Positions 45,633-54,036 of a DNA stretch of 64,000 bases are shown piece after piece. Where the stretch lies: the NCBI GenBank assembly GCA_965218865.1, contig CBDCME010000073.1:372001-436000 (forward strand). The letters run 5' to 3'. Both the position numbers and the translations under genes were made by a program. Position 1 is the first letter of the stretch. Every line of letters begins with the position of its first letter. Source of the stretch: CBDCME01 sp965218865. Its GTDB lineage: Bacteria > Pseudomonadota > Alphaproteobacteria > JAAXGF01. Under the pieces are notes generated by a model that saw only the letters and a program-made list of their open reading frames with translations, was not told the DNA's origin and searched no databases.

Positions 45633-46392
45633 TCCGGTGTCGTCGATCCTGGTGACGGGACCGGAAGAAGCCCTCTTGATCGACGCGCAGTTCCAGCGCA
45701 ACGATACTCAGGCCGTGATCGAGATGATCGAGGCAAGTGGAAAACGCCTGACCACGGTGTATATCAGCCACGGAGATCCCGACTTTTACTTTGGACTGGA
45801 TGTGGTCTCCGCCACCTATCCGGACGCCAGGATCCTTGCCACACCCGCAACCGTAGAGAAGATCGCGGCTTCCATGGAAGGTAAAAAAGCCTATTGGGGA
45901 CCGATTCTCGAAGACAACGCGCCCCAAGGATTGGTCCTGCCTGAACCGCTGGATGGCGACACTCTACTGGTCGATGGCCAACCGCTCAAGATCGTTGGCC
46001 TCGACGGGCACGACCCCGTGCATACGTTCATCTGGATTCCTTCGCTCAGGGCGGTGGTCGGTGGCGTGGTCGTCTACGAGAATGAGCATGTCTGGGTGGC
46101 CGACAACCCAACCCTACAATCACGCCAGGACTGGTTCCGCACACTCGACAGAATCGTCGAATTACAGCCCGACGTAGTAATCCCCGGCCACTTCCTGGGC
46201 GAAAGCTCTCGTAGTCTCGCGGCCGTCGAGTTCACCCGCAGCTACGTTGAGGTCTTCGAAAATGCAGTGGAAGAAGCCCATGATGCGGCGGAGCTGATTG
46301 ACTTCATGGTTCGGCAATATCCTGACTTGGGCCGCATCGACGACCTGGAGCTGAGTGCCAAGGTCGTCAAGGGGGAAATGGCCTGGCCATAA
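45633..46392 (+). pseudogene. Periplasmic MBL-fold hydrolase, 3' part
   Basis: Continues the gene split at 42696: VSSILVTGPEEALLIDAQF, YISHGDPDFYFGLDV, ILATPATVEKI, DTLLVDGQPLKIVGLDGHDP, PDVVIPGHF, ending GEMAWP. The usual HxHxDH metal motif is replaced by HGDPDF, while later metal-binding positions (GHD, PGHF) remain, so metal binding may be altered. Substrate unknown. Confidence 0.85.
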
Positions 46393-46599
46393 TAGAAACC
46401 CCCGAGGCATGCGATCCGTGATGCGATTGCTTTTGCCAATCCGCACGCAATTCAGTCTCAACTGGGCGCCGTGCTTCACGGTGAAAACGGCTCCGGAAAC
46501 GCGACCGAAAAGGGGACGGATTTTCCAAGCCAAAACAGCCCGGAAAATGCAGCCGTTTTCCAGGCGTTTTGAATTATTTCTTTTACCGATTCATAAATA

Positions 46600-48084
46600 G
46601 TCGCCCGTGAAGAACGCGTAAGCGGCTGATGTTGGTAGCTCTTTCGGTTTGGCGAAGTAATCGGATTTGCAAGAAAACGGGTTTTGGGCCTGAAAAGCTT
46701 GCGATTTGAAATAATTGATTTTGGGGATTCCCTTCCGTTGCGGAACGTGATTCTCTGCTCCCGTCGATTGGGATTGGAGAACTGTGATGAAGCCATCGCG
46801 CAAGGTGTCATCGGGAATAGGGGACCTGTTCCGCTCGCGGTTCGAAAACATCATCAACCTGCGCCACGAGTTGGTGGTGTTGGGGGGCCGGATCGCGTGG
46901 ACTTTCTTCGACGAGACCTATGAAGCCTTGTATTCGGAGGAGGGTCGGCCGGGGGTCCCGACGCGGTTGATGGTTGGGCTGCACATCCTCAAGCATATGT
47001 TCGATCTCTCGGATGAGGAGGTCTGCGAGCGCTGGGTCTACGACCCATACTTCCAGTGCTTCTGCGGCGAAGAGTACTTTCAGCATGAGCTGCCCATGGA
47101 GCGCTCGTCGATGACCCGGTGGCGGGACCGGATCGGGCCGGAAGGTTTGGAGAAGGTATTCCAGGAGAGCCTGGCCGTGGCCCACCGGGTGGGGGCGCTG
47201 CGGGAGAAGGACCTCGAGCGGGTGGTGCGACTGGCACGGGAGCACGGCATTGCCCTGCGTCAGTCCTATACCCGCCTGGGCAAGAGGGCGTTGATCATGC
47301 AAGGCCGCTACCGCCATGCCAAACAGCACAAGCGGGCCAACAAGGCCCTGCGCAAGCTCAAGACCTATCTCGGGCGCACCGTCCGCGACATCCGCCGCAA
47401 GACGGCCCAGGAGGAGAGCCTACGGGATCCCTTCCGCCGCCCCTTGTGGCTGGCCGAGCGGGTGTCGACCCAGAAGCGGCGCGACCCCTTGCCCAAGGTC
47501 TATTCGCTCCACGCGCCCGAGGTCGAATGCATCGGCAAAGGGAAGGCGCACAAGCCGTACGAGTTCGGCTGCAAGGTCTCCGTGGCGGCGACCAATTCCC
47601 GCCCCCCCGGCGGCCAGTTCGTCGCCCACGTCAAGGCCTTCCACGGCAATCCCTATGATGGCCACACCTTGAGGCAGGTGATCGAAGAGATGGAACGCTG
47701 GACGGGGATATCGGCCGAGCGCATCTATGTCGACAAGGGATACCAGGGCCACGATTACCCCAACAAACACCGCGTCTTTAGATCAGGCCAGAAACGCGGC
47801 ATCACGCCGACGATCAAGAAGGAGCTCAGGCGGCGCTCCGCCGTCGAGGCCGTGATCGGACATCTCAAGAGCGATGGCAGGCTGGGGCGCAACTTCCTCA
47901 AAGGCCGCGACGGCGACAAGATCAACGCCATCCTCGCCGGCGCCGGCTACAACTACCGCCTTGTCCTCAAATGGCTGAGGCGTTTGTTTGTCCAAATCCT
48001 GGCCGCGCTCCTCAGCGACATCTCGCACCCCACCGCAAACCCAATCGCCGCTTCAGCTTGAAATCAGGGTTCTTCACGGACGAC
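46600..48084 (+). mobile_element. IS5-family element, copy 1
   Basis: 1485 bp with ends GTCGCCCGTGAAGAAC and the inverse of GTCGTCCGTGAAGAAC, flanked by TA on both sides. It interrupts an older sequence whose pieces (TTATTTC... and ATTTCTGTCGCGCTACAG) lie on either side. Confidence 0.85.
46784..48061 (+). pseudogene. IS5-family transposase with internal in-frame deletion
   Basis: 425 residues, reading DLFRSRFENIINLRHELVVL, FCGEEYFQHELP, SMTRWRDRIG, and the C-terminal YVDKGYQGHDY and RRSAVEAVIGHLKSDG. Compared with copy 2 it lacks 28 residues after DLERV, removing the VDTTVQEK segment with the first catalytic Asp. The lost DNA is bounded by GAGCGG repeats in copy 2. The protein should be catalytically dead although the frame is open. 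Confidence 0.88.
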
Positions 48085-48085
48085 T

Positions 48086-48107
48086 AAATATTTCTGTCGC
48101 GCTACAG
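48086..48107 (+). repeat. Element end ATTTCTGTCGCGCTACAG (second copy at 42406-42427)
   Basis: ATATTTCTGTCGCGCTACAG next to the cut integrase matches TTATTTCTGTCGCGCTACAG at 42406-42427, same orientation. Sequences to the left of both are similar and to the right unrelated, so this may be the end of an undescribed or unidentified insertion element. Confidence 0.5.
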
Positions 48108-49018
48108 AGGTGCGTCCCCTCTTTCTTGCCCGGGATCACCCAGCCCGAAGGATCAGGCTGCATGCCTTGCAACAGTTCGAGCGCCGGGGCGTTTAACTGA
48201 ATGACCTTTTCCCCAGTTTTCGATTCCGGGAGGTTGAGCGCGGCACCTTTGAAATCGACATACCCCCACCGTAGCGTCAGAATTTCCCCGAGCCTGGCAC
48301 CGGTCAAAATGAGTAGCCGGATACACGCGATCACGTTTGGGTTTTCGGTGCCCTCTCGCAACGCCTGTGAAAGCGTATCGCCAAGGCGCGCCAGTTCCTC
48401 CGCGGACAGATAGCGTTCTCGTTTCCGCTCTTTGAATCTCTTGATTCCCGTGCATGGATTGGATCCCCGGGGCCGGTATTTCCAATCATCACCCTCAGCA
48501 AATTTCATCATCGTTGAGAGTACGGAAAGCATGCGGTTCGCCTCGTAGGGCGTGTTCCTCAATCTCTGGTGAAGGCGCCGTACGTCCGTCGCGGTAACTG
48601 CGGTCACCTTCATGGTTCCCAGCGCGGGTAAGATGCGTTTCTCGATAAGACGTCGGTCTTCCACCTGGCTACTCGGCCGTTTGTAGACTTCGGCGTGCTC
48701 GCCCATGTAGCGTTCACACAAGGTCGCCACGGTGTCGGCTTGCCGTTCACCGCCGGGGTCCCCTCCCCGCGTCACCTCGGAAAGCCATTCACCGGCAACC
48801 CGCCTGGCCTGATCCGCCGTGACCTTACCGTGAATTCCGATGGATGGTTTGCGGACGGTTCCCGATCGACCACCGCCAACACGATATTTCAGGATGAAGG
48901 TGATCCTGCCGTTGGGATTGACCCTGGCGCCAAACCCCCTCAAGCGATCATCCCAAACGATGTATGCGGAATCGCTCGGTTCGAGATTGTCGATGAGCCT
49001 TTTCGTGATTTTCGGCAT
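48108..49018 (-). pseudogene. Tyrosine-type integrase, C-terminally truncated
   Basis: ATG 49018 begins MPKITKRLIDNLEP, the DUF4102-type N-terminus of island/prophage integrases. The core-binding domain follows, then the catalytic region with the first active Arg (LTGARLGEILTLRW). The sequence is lost after VIPGKKEGTHL, so the H-x-x-R box and Tyr nucleophile are absent. The cut coincides with the element end at 48086-48107 and IS5 copy 1. A doubled TTGGTACCACC lies just upstream (49058-49080). Confidence 0.85.
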
Positions 49019-49298
49019 GGCGTTCCCCCTACAGAATCGCGGGTGTCTGTCACCCTTCTTGGTACCACCTTGGTACCACCGCGCGTCAAGTCGCAGCAAA
49101 CGGCCGCAAAGCGCCACACGGATAACCTATTGTTATATAGGACTGTTTTCAGAGATACGAAAGCGTGCGCAAACCGCCGCAAACCCTTGGATGACAGATG
49201 TCCAATCAGGATCCGGATGTCGGTCGTTGAACAAATTGTCTGACGACGACGGCTATGCTAAAGATCGGCCGGGACCAAGGTGTTCCGAAGAGGCATCC

Positions 49299-51071
49299 GT
49301 GCTCTGCTTAATACGTCCCCCCGCCGGGGAAGCTTTCCGGTTTGCCACCGCCTCGATCACGCCGCCTTTGGGGGTTGCGTATATCGCGGCGGCAATCGAG
49401 GCAACCGGGCGCCGCGTCACTGTCATTGATGCCGTTGGAGCCGGCCCAAAGGTCCGGACGGCCTACTACAAGGGCTATCTGGTGGGGCTACGGCCGCGGC
49501 AAATCGTCTCGCGAATACCGGCGCAGGCCAACGTGGTGGGCATTAGCGTGGTATTTACCCATGAATGGCCGGCCGTGGTGCAGTTGATCGGCGCGACCAA
49601 GACCGCGCGGCCTGATCTGCCCGTGGTGATCGGCGGCGAGCAAGTTACCGCGATGTCAGAGTTTTGCATGATGACGTCCAAGGCCGACTATGTGGTGTTG
49701 GGAGAGGGTGAAGAGACCGTCATCGAACTGCTTGATCGGCTGGACGCCGGCGAGCCGGTGAACGGTGTCGCCGGCGTTGGCTACCGCCAGGAAAAACCCG
49801 TAACGGACGGTCTGGCGAATGATTCAGGCGGGGAAATCGTCATCAACCCGCGGCGGGCACGCCGCCGCGACGTGGACGATATCGAGCCGCCGGCGTGGGA
49901 TCACATCGACCTTGCCGCTTATCACGAGAGCCGATTTTCCGGTGGTATGTATACCGAATCCCTGACCATTCCCATATTGGCGACGCGGGGCTGTCCCTAC
50001 CAGTGCACTTACTGCTCGGCGCCGAATATGTGGCTGCCGCGCTGGATCCCGCGCGATCCGGTGGCCGTGGTCGACGAGATCGAGCATTTTGTCGAGCGTT
50101 ATGGCGCCCGCAATTTCCCTTTCCAGGACTTGACGGCGATTATTCGCAAGGACTGGATCACCGAGTTCTGCCGGGAGCTGATCGATCGCCGGCTCGACAT
50201 TACTTGGCAGCTGCCAACCGGAACCCGGTCGGAGGCCATTGACGCCGAGGTCGCCCGGCTGCTGAAGCGGGCCGGTATGGTATCGATGGCCTACGCGCCG
50301 GAATCCGGTTCGGAGACCACGCGCAAGTTCATCAAAAAGAAGATGAAGACGGACCGGCTGTTCGAAAGCATTGCCGCCGCCGTCAAGGCGGAGCTCAACG
50401 TTGCCGTATTCCTCGTCATCGGTTTCCCGCACGATCGGCCGGAGCAATTAGCCGAGAACCTGGCGTTCATCGACCGCCTCGCCGAGGCCGGCATCACCGA
50501 CCTATCGGTTGGTTTTTACATGGCCTTGCCCGGAACCGAGCTGTTCAACAGCCTATATGACGCGGACCGGATACGGCTGGACCGGGCCTATTTTCGGCAC
50601 ATACTCGACTCCCTAGCCCTGTGGCCGTCCCAGAGCTACTGCGAGCATCTCAGCTGGATCGAACTTTTTTGCTGGAAGCTGCGGTACTATCTGCGCTTCT
50701 ACGGTGCCAAGCAGCGGTCGCGCACCGACACCGACCTTGTCGTCTCGACCTTCCGGGCGGTGCGAGGCATTTTCTCGACTACCGGCCATGACTCCAAACT
50801 GCAGACCGCCGTCCAAAACGCCGCCACCAGCCTGTGGGAGACTATCAGCGCCAAATTCCGGGCGCGGTGGATGAGTCGCGCCGACGAAAGGGCGATGTTC
50901 AGCCAATGGGTCTCCATATACGGCGTCGCTCGAACTTCTAAGATTGAAGCCCGCATCGTGCCAGTTTCTCCGGCGGACACGACTCTGTTGCACAAGAACA
51001 ACGTCGTCGCCGTATTGGCCGCCGACCATGGCGCGCGCAAAACGTTTCCTTTGCCGCTAGCGGCCAAGTAA
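49299..51071 (+). CDS. Cobalamin-binding-domain radical SAM protein
   Basis: GTG 49299 (after GAAGAGG) is preferred, giving 590 residues; an ATG at 49191 is an alternative. Residues about 1-150 form a B12-binding-like Rossmann domain (SVLCLIRPPAGEAFRF, TPPLGVAYIAAAIEA, VVIGGEQVTAMSE, VVLGEGEETVIELL). The radical SAM core has the iron-sulfur motif C-P-Y-Q-C-T-Y-C with cysteines 232, 236 and 239 (GTG start), then the LKRAGMVSMAYAPESGS and VFLVIGFPHDRPEQL regions. This family includes BchE-like cyclases and methyltransferases, so the substrate cannot be inferred. It lies between a cut integrase and a cut membrane gene and may be accessory. Confidence 0.88.
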   Translation: MLCLIRPPAGEAFRFATASITPPLGVAYIAAAIEATGRRVTVIDAVGAGPKVRTAYYKGYLVGLRPRQIVSRIPAQANVVGISVVFTHEWPAVVQLIGATKTARPDLPVVIGGEQVTAMSEFCMMTSKADYVVLGEGEETVIELLDRLDAGEPVNGVAGVGYRQEKPVTDGLANDSGGEIVINPRRARRRDVDDIEPPAWDHIDLAAYHESRFSGGMYTESLTIPILATRGCPYQCTYCSAPNMWLPRWIPRDPVAVVDEIEHFVERYGARNFPFQDLTAIIRKDWITEFCRELIDRRLDITWQLPTGTRSEAIDAEVARLLKRAGMVSMAYAPESGSETTRKFIKKKMKTDRLFESIAAAVKAELNVAVFLVIGFPHDRPEQLAENLAFIDRLAEAGITDLSVGFYMALPGTELFNSLYDADRIRLDRAYFRHILDSLALWPSQSYCEHLSWIELFCWKLRYYLRFYGAKQRSRTDTDLVVSTFRAVRGIFSTTGHDSKLQTAVQNAATSLWETISAKFRARWMSRADERAMFSQWVSIYGVARTSKIEARIVPVSPADTTLLHKNNVVAVLAADHGARKTFPLPLAAK

Positions 51072-51182
51072 AGGCCCGCCCCTCCCAGCACACCCGGATC
51101 GCGCAGAGCCGTGTCCCCGTGTGCCTGAACGGCGACTCGCAGGACGGCAATCCCTTCAAACTTTGAATCGGCGAGGTAAATC

Positions 51183-51249
51183 ATGCCGTTGACGTTATTG
51201 GATGCAATCGGTCACGCGTCGTTCGTACTGACCGCGGTGTCGTTCTATG
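51183..51249 (+). pseudogene. Membrane protein N-terminus, cut by IS5 copy 2
   Basis: ATG 51183 follows GAGG and encodes MPLTLLDAIGHASFVLTAVSFY before IS5 begins. This resembles the first transmembrane helix of Popeye/YgjV-like proteins (pattern IGHxSFxLTAxSFY). No continuation is found beyond the IS at 55490. Confidence 0.45.
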
Positions 51250-51274
51250 TAGTCGTCCGTGAAGAACCCTGATT

Positions 51275-51372
51275 TCAAGCTGAAGCGGCGATTGGGTTTG
51301 CGGTGGGGTGCGAGATGTCGCTGAGGAGCGCGGCCAGGATTTGGACAAACAAACGCCTCAGCCATTTGAGGA
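51275..51372 (-). pseudogene. IS5 transposase copy 2, C-terminal piece
   Basis: Encodes KWLRRLFVQILAALLSDI to the stop at 51275-51277, identical in sense to the end of copy 1. It is separated from the main part (54037-55305) by transposon B; TTTGAGGA is duplicated at both joins. Confidence 0.85.
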
Positions 51373-51455
51373 GGGAATTATATACGACCGTAACTTTTTT
51401 CCTTGCATTCATGCCTCAAAAAAGTTATGCTCCTACGAAATTAAGGAGCGAAGAA

Positions 51456-52391
51456 ATGGCACACAAGGCACCCGGCAAACACTACCGCAAAGGCATATCG
51501 CTGGTCGCGATGATGGCCAGGTTTCCCGACAATGACAGCGCCGAAAAATGGATGATCGAAAACCGTTGGCCAAACGGCGTCCAATGCGTGAAATGCGGCG
51601 ATGACAATATTCAGCACGGCGTCAAGCACGCAACCGCCACATTCAAATGCCGCTCCTGCAAAAAGATGTTCAACGTCAAGACGGACACCGCCATGCAGGG
51701 AACGAAGCTGGGCTATCGCGTCTGGCTGCTGGCCGGGTATCTCATGACCACCAATCTCAAGGGCGTATCGAGCATGAAGCTTCACCGCGACCTTGGCGTT
51801 ACCCAAAAGACCGCTTGGTTCTTGGCACACAGGATCCGTGAAACGTGGAACGACGAAGCGGCGAAAATGTCCGGGCCGGTCGAAGTGGACGAAACCTACA
51901 TGGGCGGCAAGGAAATGAACAAGCACGCCAACAAGAAGTTGCACGCCGGGCGCGGCGCCGTAGGCAAGACCGCCGTAGCGGGCGCCAAAGACCGGGATAC
52001 CAATCATGTCAGCGCGTCGGTCGTCGCCAGCGCCGACAAGGAAACGCTACAGGGCTTCGTGGGCGATCATGCCGAGAAAGGCGCTACCGTCTACACGGAC
52101 GAGGCCAAGGCTTACGAGGGAATGCCGTTCGAGCATGAGAGCGTGAAGCACAGCACCGGCGAATACGTGAAGGGCCAGGCGCATACCAACGGGATCGAAT
52201 CGTTTTGGGCCATGCTCAAGCGAGCGCACAAGGGTACGTTCCACAAAATGAGCGAGAAGCACTTGCAGCGCTACGTCAACGAATTCGCCGGACGCCACAA
52301 CGTGCGCCCGCGCGACACCCTGGACCAAATGGCGCTGATTAACAGTGGTATGGACGGAAAACGCTTGACTTATAAGGATTTGATCTCGTAG
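51456..52391 (+). CDS. IS1595-family transposase of transposon B
   Basis: 311 residues from ATG 51456 behind AAGGAG. Zinc ribbon (CVKCGDDN, CRSCKKMF), DDE core (EVDETYMGGKEMNKH, VYTDEAKAY, HTNGIESFWAMLKRA) and the same C-terminal pattern as transposon A (HLQRYVNEFAGRHN, GKRLTYKDLIS). Intact, so the element may be mobile. Confidence 0.93.
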   Translation: MAHKAPGKHYRKGISLVAMMARFPDNDSAEKWMIENRWPNGVQCVKCGDDNIQHGVKHATATFKCRSCKKMFNVKTDTAMQGTKLGYRVWLLAGYLMTTNLKGVSSMKLHRDLGVTQKTAWFLAHRIRETWNDEAAKMSGPVEVDETYMGGKEMNKHANKKLHAGRGAVGKTAVAGAKDRDTNHVSASVVASADKETLQGFVGDHAEKGATVYTDEAKAYEGMPFEHESVKHSTGEYVKGQAHTNGIESFWAMLKRAHKGTFHKMSEKHLQRYVNEFAGRHNVRPRDTLDQMALINSGMDGKRLTYKDLIS

Positions 52392-52400
52392 ACCATCGCA

Positions 52401-52703
52401 ATGACTGATGATGAAAAACGCCTAGAAAAAGGAAAATCTGTAGAAGACATTGCTTCTCTTAGGGAGAATCTTGTGTGTCTTATTTCAAGAGCGGAAAGAA
52501 TAAAGGGTGCTTGTCAAACAGCAGAGTATCAATTGAATTTTGCCATTACTGGCGATTTGGGAATGCGTGAAAGCAAGTCGCGCGAAATTAATGAGTGGCC
52601 ATCGCTCGACGAAATTACCTCTCTTTTTACAGAAATCAGGGAAACCAGATCGCAAATTTCTGTAATTGAAAGGCGTTTTAGAGAATGGGGAGCACTCAAA
52701 TAA
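52401..52703 (+). CDS. Passenger ORF B1, unknown function
   Basis: 100 residues, charged and mostly helical, with long stretches suited to coiled coil (IASLRENLVCLISRAERI, ITSLFTEIRETRSQISVIERRF). No clear ribosome site. It starts 10 bases after the transposase stop, so it may be translated by coupling. Not recognised. Confidence 0.5.
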   Translation: MTDDEKRLEKGKSVEDIASLRENLVCLISRAERIKGACQTAEYQLNFAITGDLGMRESKSREINEWPSLDEITSLFTEIRETRSQISVIERRFREWGALK

Positions 52704-52750
52704 TTTTTTCGCGCTTGCGATCCCTTCATTAAGTCCCTAACCTTTCGCCA

Positions 52751-52862
52751 TCGCCAAACTTGTTGTGTCCGGCCCCATGCCGGGCCGCCCGCGCTTGCGT
52801 GGGAATCTCTAATGGACACAGCAGATTGTTTGGCGACCGGCCCGGCACCAACCGCGCCGGGC
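52751..52862 (+). ncRNA. Structured element, copy B (putative RNA or folded DNA motif)
   Basis: Outer helix TCGCCAAAC (52751-52759) with GTTTGGCGA (52828-52836), identical to copy A. Second helix TTGTTGTGTCC (52760-52770) with GGACACAGCAG (52814-52824), 11 pairs including two G-T, unrelated in sequence to copy A. Central hairpin CCCGCG-CTTG-CGTGGG (52788-52803). 3' hairpin GCCCGGC/GCCGGGC (52840-52862). It ends 25 bases before the start of passenger B2. Confidence 0.65.
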
Positions 52863-52887
52863 AAATCGAGTTTGCATGGAGATTGCG

Positions 52888-53319
52888 ATGTTTGGGCTTG
52901 GAAGAAAAGACCCTAGTGAGGCTCAACTTGATTTCATTGAGCAACTAATAGAGGAACAGCAGGTAAGCGACGATATAAACCTTGACCCGGAAACCATGGA
53001 TGAAGCAAGCGAACTGATAGATTATCTTAGAGACTGTCCATTCAAAAATGACGGCCACCCGAACGGAAACAATGAAGATGCCGATGACGACGGCGTGTCG
53101 CTTACCATACACGCAAAACTATTCGCGTTGGATACTCTGGTAGAAATGCTTTGGGCAGACCGTATGGCACAATCCGACAATCCGCTCAAAGACGCCAAGG
53201 ATCTCAAGAAACAGATGCTTGCTCTTGTAAAACCCGGTCGGGATGCGGGTTCGAAGGCTCTGAAGCGAGAGATTTCAGAGCGGCTAGACGCCGTGATAGA
53301 ACGCGTGCGTGGGCTTTGA
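52888..53319 (+). CDS. Passenger ORF B2, unknown function
   Basis: ATG 52888 is preferred to ATG 52876 because GGAG lies 7 bases upstream. The 143-residue product is acidic in its first half (LDFIEQLIEEQQVSDDINLDPE, NNEDADDDGVS) and basic-helical at its end (LKREISERLDAVIERV). No recognised domain. It is positioned directly after structured element B, as the protease is after element A. Confidence 0.55.
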   Translation: MFGLGRKDPSEAQLDFIEQLIEEQQVSDDINLDPETMDEASELIDYLRDCPFKNDGHPNGNNEDADDDGVSLTIHAKLFALDTLVEMLWADRMAQSDNPLKDAKDLKKQMLALVKPGRDAGSKALKREISERLDAVIERVRGL

Positions 53320-53438
53320 ACGCCGCTTCCCGTTCCTTGTAGTCAACAACAGCGGTTCCAAGTTTGATCATGACACTTTCCTCTGTAAGAATGTTGTGGG
53401 ATAGTATCACATCGAGATTGCCGATAGGAGATTGCGAA

Positions 53439-53612
53439 ATGCCAAAGTCACCCGTCAGATTGCGCGGACGCCCGCCCAAACTCAAAATGCCGGATCCGAT
53501 TCCCGATTCTTGGGAAAACGTCATGCGGACCATGCTTAGGGCGAAACCCAAAAAGCCCGACGAATGGCGGTATATGAAGGCAATCAAAGCGGAATCAGCC
53601 GGGAAAAATTAA
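53439..53612 (+). CDS. Passenger ORF B3, small basic protein with an AT-hook-like motif
   Basis: ATG 53439 with GGAG 8 bases upstream, in the same GGAGATTGCGA context used for B2. The 57-residue product contains VRLRGRPPKLKMPDP, an R-G-R-P core like AT hooks, and a helical tail (VMRTMLRAKPKKPDEW). Possibly DNA-binding; function unknown. Confidence 0.5.
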   Translation: MPKSPVRLRGRPPKLKMPDPIPDSWENVMRTMLRAKPKKPDEWRYMKAIKAESAGKN

Positions 53613-53616
53613 GGAA

Positions 53617-53955
53617 TTACTGTAAAATCATCCGTAGAATTTCCTTGGAGAGATACAAGACTAAGGTCGTGCCGCCAATCAGCAAAATACACGATAGAAT
53701 AAACACGAATGGCGCGGACGGTTCATAGAAATTGAACATGATCTTTGCCATGCGATCCGCTGGCGATGGCGGGTTGGAAGGGTGACGAACACGCCAGCGC
53801 CTTCGCCGATTAAATTCCAGCCATACAAACAGGCCGACGACAAAAGCCCAAAACGGAGACCCGGCCTCTAACATCGAAAGACCCTGCAAATACCACAGCG
53901 AGGCGCCAACGATGACGGCACGATTAAACCAACCACCAGAATCTTTATTGTCCAT
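53617..53955 (-). CDS. Passenger ORF B4, small membrane protein
   Basis: 112 residues, with three hydrophobic segments (AVIVGASLWYLQGLSML, FWAFVVGLFVWLEF, FVFILSCILLIGGTTLVLYL) around a basic loop RRRRWRVRH. Convergent with B3 (4 bp between stops). Similarity to known families not recognised. Confidence 0.5.
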   Translation of the reverse strand: MDNKDSGGWFNRAVIVGASLWYLQGLSMLEAGSPFWAFVVGLFVWLEFNRRRRWRVRHPSNPPSPADRMAKIMFNFYEPSAPFVFILSCILLIGGTTLVLYLSKEILRMILQ

Positions 53956-54036
53956 CCAATCATGTGATCACACAGCCGCACCATAGGTAAATAGGTATGT
54001 AATTCCCGAAAAAAGTTACGGTCGTATATAATTCCC

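Larger units (their letters stand above)
51373..54036. mobile_element. Cargo-carrying IS1595-family transposon B
   Basis: 2664 bp with perfect inverted repeats of about 29 bp starting GGGAATTATATACGACCG, flanked by the 8-bp duplication TTTGAGGA (51365-51372 and 54037-54044). It contains a transposase, then four passenger ORFs and a structured element. Base composition of the passengers is visibly more AT-rich than the transposase and the host genes, suggesting a foreign origin. Confidence 0.93.

Noticed and set aside
48840..49190. N-terminal extension of the radical SAM ORF
   Set aside because: It overlaps the integrase gene on the other strand and looks like its shadow; the B12-binding domain begins only after 49299.
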